A DNA stretch of 11,475 bases from Bacteroidales bacterium (GTDB lineage: Bacteria; Bacteroidota; Bacteroidia; Bacteroidales; UBA7960): positions 1 to 11,475 of the forward strand of contig SLOR01000211.1 in NCBI GenBank assembly GCA_007132395.1, read 5' to 3'. Positions 7,725 to 11,475 of the stretch are shown one piece after another; position 1 is the first letter of the stretch; the number at the start of each line of letters is the position of its first letter. Below the pieces are notes generated by a model. The model was given only the letters and a program-made list of their open reading frames with translations, was not told where the DNA came from and made no database searches. Made by a program: the position numbers and the translations under genes.

Positions 7725-8765
7725 ATGGCCGAAAAAGAGAAAAAACAAAAAGAATCTGTCAGGCTTATGGACTGGCAGGCCATTCATCAGGACCTTAAAA
7801 AGAAAATCTATTACCCGGTTTACCTGCTCATGGGCGAGGAACCCTTTTACGTGGATGTCATTTCGGGTATCATTGAAAAAACCGTGCTGGATGACAACGA
7901 GAAGGAATTTAACCAAACCGTGCTCTACGGAAAGGAAACCGATATCCCCACCATTATAAGCACGGCCAAACGATTTCCCATGATGGCCAATCATCAGGTG
8001 GTAATCATCAAAGAAGCACAGAACCTTAAGGAGATTGAACTGTTGGAGCATTATGTCACCAATCCATTGCAATCAACCATCCTGGTATTGTGTTATAAAT
8101 ACAAAACGGTTGACAAGCGCAAAACCTTTTACAAGTCCGTGGGGAGTGCCGGTGTTATCATGGAGTCAAAGAAGGTGTACGACAATCAGATGCCGGGATG
8201 GATTTCCAGATATGTTTCAGATCACAAATACAAAATCAGCGCCGGGGCATCACAACTTTTGGCTGATCACCTGGGCAACGACCTTGGGAAGGTGGTCAAT
8301 GAAATTCAGAAGGTTTTTATATCTCTGCCCAAAGGACAGGAAATTACGCACGAGCTGATTGAGAAGAACATAGGTATCAGTAAAGATTTCAATGTTTTTG
8401 AGCTGCAGGATGCCCTTGCAACACGTAACAGCCTGAAGGCTTTTCGCATCGTAAAATATTTTGGGGATAACCCCAAATCCAATCCCAATGTGGTTACCCT
8501 GGCTGTACTTCATGGTTTTTTCGTACGGGTAATGACGTATCACACGCTTAAGGACAAGAGTCCTCAAAAGGCAGGACCTGAACTGGGTATGAGCCCTTTC
8601 CTGGTACCCAATATTCAGAAGGGCGCACAGGCTTTCCCCATGTCGCGCCTGCCTGAAATATTTTCATACCTCAGGGAGTATGATTTGAAATCCAAAGGGG
8701 TTAACAATCAGACAACCAGCCAGGGTGAGCTGCTCAAAGAGCTGGTAATTAAGATTTTGCAATAA
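7725..8765 (+). CDS. holA: DNA polymerase III subunit delta (clamp loader)
   Basis: Delta is the clamp-loader subunit that opens the beta sliding clamp. I use ATG 7725-7727 (346 aa, MAEKEKKQKE); the frame extends two codons further to a TTG at 7719, which gives no better start. A second ATG at 7767 (MDWQAIHQ) is possible but would drop a basic N-terminus. Motifs in order: YYPVYLLMGEEPFYVD (about 29-44), AKRFPMM then QVVIIKEAQNL (81-101), LVLCYKYKTVDKRKTFYKSV (120-139), GNDLGKVVNEIQKV in the middle domain (about 184-197), and KDFNVFELQDALATRN (220-235) opening the C-terminal collar domain. Length fits the usual 330-350 aa. As expected for delta, there is no Walker A motif. The downstream EVE gene starts 16 bp after its stop, so the two are probably co-transcribed. 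Confidence 0.95.
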   Translation: MAEKEKKQKESVRLMDWQAIHQDLKKKIYYPVYLLMGEEPFYVDVISGIIEKTVLDDNEKEFNQTVLYGKETDIPTIISTAKRFPMMANHQVVIIKEAQNLKEIELLEHYVTNPLQSTILVLCYKYKTVDKRKTFYKSVGSAGVIMESKKVYDNQMPGWISRYVSDHKYKISAGASQLLADHLGNDLGKVVNEIQKVFISLPKGQEITHELIEKNIGISKDFNVFELQDALATRNSLKAFRIVKYFGDNPKSNPNVVTLAVLHGFFVRVMTYHTLKDKSPQKAGPELGMSPFLVPNIQKGAQAFPMSRLPEIFSYLREYDLKSKGVNNQTTSQGELLKELVIKILQ

Positions 8766-8781
8766 ATAAAAGTAAGATAAA

Positions 8782-9192
8782 ATGAACTACTGGTTAGTAA
8801 AATCCGAACCCGATGCCTTTTCCTGGGAGCGTTTCCTCAAGGAAGGCAAAACCATGTGGGAAGGTGTACGCAACTACCAGGCCCGCAACAATCTGAAAGC
8901 GATGAAGAAGGGCGATCTGGTGCTGTTTTACCACAGCGTATCCGACAGGGAAGTGGTAGGCTATGCCAAAGTGATTAAGGAACATTACCCCGATCCTACA
9001 GCTGATGATGACCGCTGGGTGGTGGTGGACCTTGTGCCCGTGGAAGCACTGAAAAAACCGGTAGGGCTTGACCAGGTTAAAAAAGATGAGCGCCTGGAAA
9101 ATATCGCACTGGTAAAGCAATCGCGCTTATCGGTAATGCCCCTGAAAAAAGAGGAATTTGATATTATCCTGCAGTTGTCGGAAGACAATTAG
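8782..9192 (+). CDS. EVE domain-containing protein
   Basis: A 136-aa single-domain protein. It has the standard marks of the EVE family (thymocyte nuclear protein 1-like, PUA/YTH-related fold): MNYWLVKSEPDAFSWE at the N-terminus, MWEGVRNYQARNN (about 25-37), GDLVLFYHS (44-52), VVGYAKVIKEHYPDP (58-72), and VKQSRLSVMPLKKEEFDII near the C-terminus. Known EVE domains bind modified bases in nucleic acids, including 5-methylcytosine-type bases when fused to restriction enzymes; the bacterial stand-alone proteins are probably RNA-related, but their function is not settled. The length equals the bare domain, with no fusion partner. It sits between holA and cvpA with gaps of 16 bp on each side, which implies one transcript. 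Confidence 0.93.
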   Translation: MNYWLVKSEPDAFSWERFLKEGKTMWEGVRNYQARNNLKAMKKGDLVLFYHSVSDREVVGYAKVIKEHYPDPTADDDRWVVVDLVPVEALKKPVGLDQVKKDERLENIALVKQSRLSVMPLKKEEFDIILQLSEDN

Positions 9193-9208
9193 CCATACCA
9201 AAAATATT

Positions 9209-9739
9209 ATGAATCATGTAGATATAATACTTGCAATTCCCCTTGCCATTGGTGCCATACGTGGGTTTGCCCGTGGGTTTGTGCTGGAGATTGCCAGCCT
9301 CGTGGGGCTGGTGGCAGGTGTGTTTATTGCAGCCCTGTTTGCCGATATCACCGGCAAAATCATTCTCGGTATGGTTGACTGGAACCCGGGTGCAGTGAAA
9401 ATCATTGCCTTTGCCATCACTTTTGTGCTGGTAATTATCGTAGTGCATATGGTAGCGAGGCTAATAGAAAAATTATTTAAAATGACCGGACTCAACATCC
9501 TTAACCGCCTGGCAGGTATTGGTGCGGGAATTATTAAAGTGGCATTTATTCTCAGTGTGGTGCTGGTGTTTTTTAACCATCTCAACCGCTTCGGCAATCT
9601 TATGTCGGAAGAAACCCAAAACGAAAGCTACCTTTACGATAAGGTCGCAGGGATTGTGTACACGGTGTTGCCTGCCAGAAATTATATCGTGGTGAAAGAA
9701 ACGGTGGACAGGATTACTTTTGGGAGTGAAGAGGAATAA
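9209..9739 (+). CDS. cvpA: CvpA family inner-membrane protein
   Basis: The ATG at 9209-9211 gives 176 aa starting MNHVDIILAIPLAIGAIRGFARG. The open frame reaches back to a TTG at 9158, but that stretch overlaps the end of the EVE gene and lacks family sequence. The family pattern is clear: D-I-I-L, then RGFARGFVLEIASLVGLVAG, then four hydrophobic segments at about 4-16, 24-44, 62-84 and 98-122, ending in a soluble tail with YDKVAGIVYTVLP. CvpA was named for its requirement in colicin V production in E. coli and is more generally linked to envelope homeostasis; its mechanism is not firmly known. It is the last gene of the tight amn-holA-EVE-cvpA run. The noncoding stretch that follows contains a repeat element and no clear intrinsic terminator. 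Confidence 0.9.
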   Translation: MNHVDIILAIPLAIGAIRGFARGFVLEIASLVGLVAGVFIAALFADITGKIILGMVDWNPGAVKIIAFAITFVLVIIVVHMVARLIEKLFKMTGLNILNRLAGIGAGIIKVAFILSVVLVFFNHLNRFGNLMSEETQNESYLYDKVAGIVYTVLPARNYIVVKETVDRITFGSEEE

Positions 9740-9803
9740 AATTCCCGGCTTGCCTTTTTCCGGTTTCCTTTTGAAGAAATTGTAATAAGCTATTATGTTA
9801 ATC

Positions 9804-9816
9804 CGCAATCTTGCCA
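9804..9816 (+). repeat. Left copy of a 13-bp direct repeat flanking the PLP enzyme gene
   Basis: CGCAATCTTGCCA occurs here and again, exactly and in the same orientation, at 11262-11274. The two copies bracket the REP-like element and the PLP enzyme gene. The surrounding bases are only loosely alike. Confidence 0.6.
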
Positions 9817-9825
9817 GAATAAAAG

Positions 9826-9972
9826 ATGGGGCTAAAGCCCACTTGTCTTTAAGACTATCAAATCCGTCAGTTAAAACTGACGGCAATAGATAGAAGCAAA
9901 TTTCAGTATCTATTGCCCTTGGCTTTAGCCAACGGATAATATGTTGTCACATGCCAGTGGCTTTAGCCCCAT
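9826..9972. repeat. REP/BIME-like nested inverted-repeat element, 147 bp
   Basis: This fills most of the 314-bp gap between cvpA and the PLP enzyme gene. The outer ends are inverted: ATGGGGCTAAAGCC (9826-9839) against its reverse complement at 9959-9972, each followed inward by ACT with one extra C on the left. Inside are two 29-bp units head to head, 9864-9892 on the plus strand and 9907-9935 on the minus strand, with a 14-nt spacer. Each unit is a 20-bp hairpin followed by the same nine bases CAATAGATA. The left stem is CCGTCAGTT/AACTGACGG with AA at the centre; the right stem has a different arm sequence and one mismatch. The decamer GGCTAAAGCC or its complement occurs three times (9830, 9921, 9959). 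No transposase is encoded, so it would be moved in trans if mobile. I recall similar palindromes scattered in Bacteroidota genomes, but could not check. Confidence 0.8.
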
Positions 9973-9996
9973 TCAGACAAAACATACCAGAACAAA

Positions 9997-10014
9997 ATTT
10001 TTACATGTAAAAAT
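9997..10014. promoter_or_regulatory. 18-bp perfect palindrome upstream of the PLP enzyme gene
   Basis: ATTTTTACATGTAAAAAT is perfectly self-complementary over all 18 bases. It lies 39 bp before the ATG at 10054 and 24 bp after the REP-like element, so it is well placed for a dimeric regulator of the downstream gene. The half-site TTTTTACATG also occurs at 11295-11304 downstream of the gene. Confidence 0.4.
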
Positions 10015-10053
10015 GCGGATAATCATATAAAACCATTAAACCCCTATATTCCT

Positions 10054-11217
10054 ATGGATGAAAAGTTTTGGCAAAGCATTCGTGACGAATTTCCTGTAAC
10101 CCGCCATCTGGCCTATTTTCAAAGTGCCGGCATGAGCCCACTGCCCAATTGCGTTGTAAAAGCCGTTACCCAAGCCTATGAACGGCTCAGTGTCTGGGGG
10201 GATATGTATTTTTTGCAGGACCTGGAGCGGGCCGACAGGCTTAGGGAAAAGCTGGGGCGAATGATTGGCACAACTGCTGATAATCTGACTTTTGCTCCCA
10301 ATACTTCTACCGGGTTTAACTACCTGGCTGCTGCATTAAAGGCCGGGGCTGACAAACCCTTTAACCTGGTTAGTCTGATGGATGAGTTTCCCTCTTCCCA
10401 TATTCCTTTTGAATACCAGGGAATCCAGATAAAGTTTGTAAAATCCTGCAATGGTGTTTACTCCGTTGATAGTATCATGAAAGCCACGGATGAAAATACC
10501 CTGGGGGTGGTATGTAGTTATGTGCAGTATTCCTCCGGGTTTCGACTGGATGTGAAGGCCCTTGGAGAAGCCCTAAAAGAAAAGGGTTTGCTTTTTATTT
10601 TAAATGCTACCCAGGCTTTCCCCATTTTTGATGTGGATGTGCAACAGATGCATGTGGATGCCCTGAGTGTGTCTTTTCATAAGTGGGGCCTTTGCGGACT
10701 GGTGGGTTCCATGCTTTTTACCTCGGAAGAATTTCGCAGGCGGTTTCCCCTGCCCATGGCGGGCTGGCTTTCGGTGCAACCACCTGCTGACGATTTTATA
10801 CCCACGCAAAAGGAAACTACCTACCAGCAGTTTGAAGATGCCCGCCAGTATAACTTCGGCACCATGAACTTCCAGGCCCTTGCCGGGCTGGATGCCGCAA
10901 TAGATTTTATGGAAACTACCGGCCGGGAAAACATCCGCCAACGTATCCTTTCTCTTACCGATTACCTGCTGGAAAAACTGAAGCAACTCCCCCTGAATAT
11001 TCTTTCTCCCCTGGATGCTCCCGAGTACCGTTCGGCCATTCTCCTTGTGGACCTGACAAAGGGCAGCAATGCCGGGGCAGTGGAATTCCTCAGGGAAAAC
11101 CATGTGGTAACCTCCCTGCGGGCCGGGAAAATAAGGATTTCCTGCAATTTTTTCAATAACAAGAAGGATGTGGATAGGTTGATTGAGGTGCTGAAAAAAT
11201 ACTTTACCACGCTGTAA
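10054..11217 (+). CDS. Class-V aminotransferase-fold PLP-dependent enzyme
   Basis: The 387-aa length and motif order fit the class V fold. AYFQSAGMSPLP is the N-terminal substrate loop. NTSTGFNYLA (83-92) is the cofactor phosphate loop. DEFPSSHIPFEYQG is at about 110-123, and SYVQYSSGFRLDVKAL at 155-170. FHKWGLCG has Lys210, the expected Schiff-base lysine, preceded by Ser207 and His209. GKIRISCNFFNN has Arg361, the expected carboxylate-binding arginine. The position that normally reads D-x-x-Q, where Asp contacts the pyridine nitrogen of PLP, reads Asn184-Ala-Thr-Gln187. It is not an obvious cysteine desulfurase: Cys364 lies inside the arginine motif and not in a persulfide loop. The reaction could be transamination, epimerisation, lyase or kynureninase-like chemistry; I cannot choose. 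The gene stands alone between two repeat-rich stretches. Confidence 0.9.
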   Translation: MDEKFWQSIRDEFPVTRHLAYFQSAGMSPLPNCVVKAVTQAYERLSVWGDMYFLQDLERADRLREKLGRMIGTTADNLTFAPNTSTGFNYLAAALKAGADKPFNLVSLMDEFPSSHIPFEYQGIQIKFVKSCNGVYSVDSIMKATDENTLGVVCSYVQYSSGFRLDVKALGEALKEKGLLFILNATQAFPIFDVDVQQMHVDALSVSFHKWGLCGLVGSMLFTSEEFRRRFPLPMAGWLSVQPPADDFIPTQKETTYQQFEDARQYNFGTMNFQALAGLDAAIDFMETTGRENIRQRILSLTDYLLEKLKQLPLNILSPLDAPEYRSAILLVDLTKGSNAGAVEFLRENHVVTSLRAGKIRISCNFFNNKKDVDRLIEVLKKYFTTL

Positions 11218-11261
11218 AATCTATAAGATTAGTAAAAGGATGTCTCTGTTTTAAGATTATA

Positions 11262-11274
11262 CGCAATCTTGCCA
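11262..11274 (+). repeat. Right copy of the 13-bp direct repeat flanking the PLP enzyme gene
   Basis: CGCAATCTTGCCA is identical to 9804-9816. It starts 44 bp after the stop codon of the PLP enzyme gene. Confidence 0.6.
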
Positions 11275-11304
11275 CATGTTTTTATTGAACTTTTTTTTAC
11301 ATGA

Positions 11305-11475
11305 CCCTCCCCCGGCCCCTCCCTACGAGTAAGGAGGGGTGATACGGAAGCAGAAGCAAGGGCTTTAGAAGTAAATTTCAGGTTTTTGTTGTATGGGTAG
11401 TTGCGTTAGAAAAGATTCAAGCTTGCACTCTTCCTCTCCCTGCTCTTAGGGAGGGGTGCCCGGAGGGCGGGGTGG
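11305..11475. repeat. GC-rich hairpins in inverted orientation, right copy reaching the window edge
   Basis: Two GC-rich segments face each other. The left hairpin is CCCCTCC (11316-11322) with GGAGGGG (11333-11339), within a longer C-rich stretch from 11305. The right hairpin is CCTCTCCCT (11433-11441) with AGGGAGGGG (11448-11456), followed by a G-rich stretch to the edge. The reverse complement of the left segment aligns with the right one; for example CTCGTAGGGAGGGG against CTCTTAGGGAGGGG is 13 of 14. This looks like a small non-coding repeat with inverted ends, perhaps cut by the window edge. The 258 bp after the PLP enzyme gene contain no plausible gene. Confidence 0.55.
11366..11381 (+). 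repeat. Solo copy of the REP-element spacer sequence
   Basis: TAGAAGTAAATTTCAG matches 9891-9906 (TAGAAGCAAATTTCAG) at 15 of 16 positions. It is preceded by GGGCTTTAG, which resembles the GGCTTTAGCC decamer of the left element, so it is probably a decayed remnant of the same repeat family. Confidence 0.5.

Noticed and set aside
9158..9208. N-terminal extension of CvpA from a TTG codon
   Set aside because: It overlaps the end of the EVE gene and encodes a polar stretch unlike the family; the ATG at 9209 gives the standard N-terminus.
9733..9745. Terminator after cvpA (GGAAT-AAA-ATTCC)
   Set aside because: The stem is only 5 bp, overlaps the stop codon, and is not followed by a T-run.
9826..9972. 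CRISPR array
   Set aside because: The repeats are inverted rather than direct, there are only two 29-bp units, and no regular spacers or cas genes exist.
10054..11217. SufS/IscS-type cysteine desulfurase
   Set aside because: Cys364 lies inside the substrate-arginine motif (RISCNFFN) rather than in a persulfide loop, and no suf or isc genes adjoin it.
11218..11230. Terminator after the PLP enzyme gene (AATCT-ATA-AGATT)
   Set aside because: It is a 5-bp A/T-rich stem without a following T-run, too weak to call.

Overview
The window reads as a chromosomal segment of a member of the Bacteroidota, most likely in or near the Bacteroidales/Marinilabiliales. Four things point there. The subtilase ends in a type IX secretion (Por) C-terminal sorting domain. 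The short AMP nucleosidase is the form I know from Bacteroides-type genomes. Upstream regions carry TAnnTTTG promoter elements and lack Shine-Dalgarno sequences. The small HsdR_N-type protein sits close to holA. No phage, plasmid, CRISPR, tRNA or rRNA signal was seen.

Left half, all on the minus strand (read from right to left): a 150-aa PD-(D/E)XK nuclease-like protein (6230-6682), a secreted subtilisin-family protease with a T9SS tail (3191-6061), a 909-aa membrane-anchored protein with a C-terminal beta-propeller (333-3062), and the first 77 codons of a lipoprotein that runs off the left edge (1-232). The protease and the 909-aa protein look like envelope or surface functions. The 120-bp gap before the protease carries three dyad-symmetric sequences.

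Right half, all on the plus strand, begins at a divergent intergenic region (6683-6894) with a candidate promoter on each strand and a leader that can form two competing hairpins. It holds AMP nucleosidase (amn, 6895-7680), DNA polymerase III delta subunit (holA, 7725-8765), an EVE-domain protein (8782-9192) and a CvpA-family membrane protein (9209-9739). The gaps of 44, 16 and 16 bp suggest one operon of housekeeping genes. The listed starts of holA and cvpA are moved to ATG codons inside longer frames that open with TTG.

The right end is a single class-V PLP enzyme (10054-11217) between two repeat-rich noncoding stretches. The left stretch has a 147-bp nested inverted repeat containing two head-to-head copies of one hairpin, which differ by three compensatory base-pair changes. 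It also has an 18-bp perfect palindrome. The right stretch has two GC-rich hairpins in inverted orientation. Both stretches share a 13-bp exact word and a 16-bp near-identical word, in the same order and orientation.

I do not see an obvious new defence or biosynthetic system. The best leads are the covarying REP-like hairpins and shared repeats around the PLP enzyme, the Asn in place of the usual pyridine-contact Asp in that enzyme, and the switchable hairpins ahead of amn.
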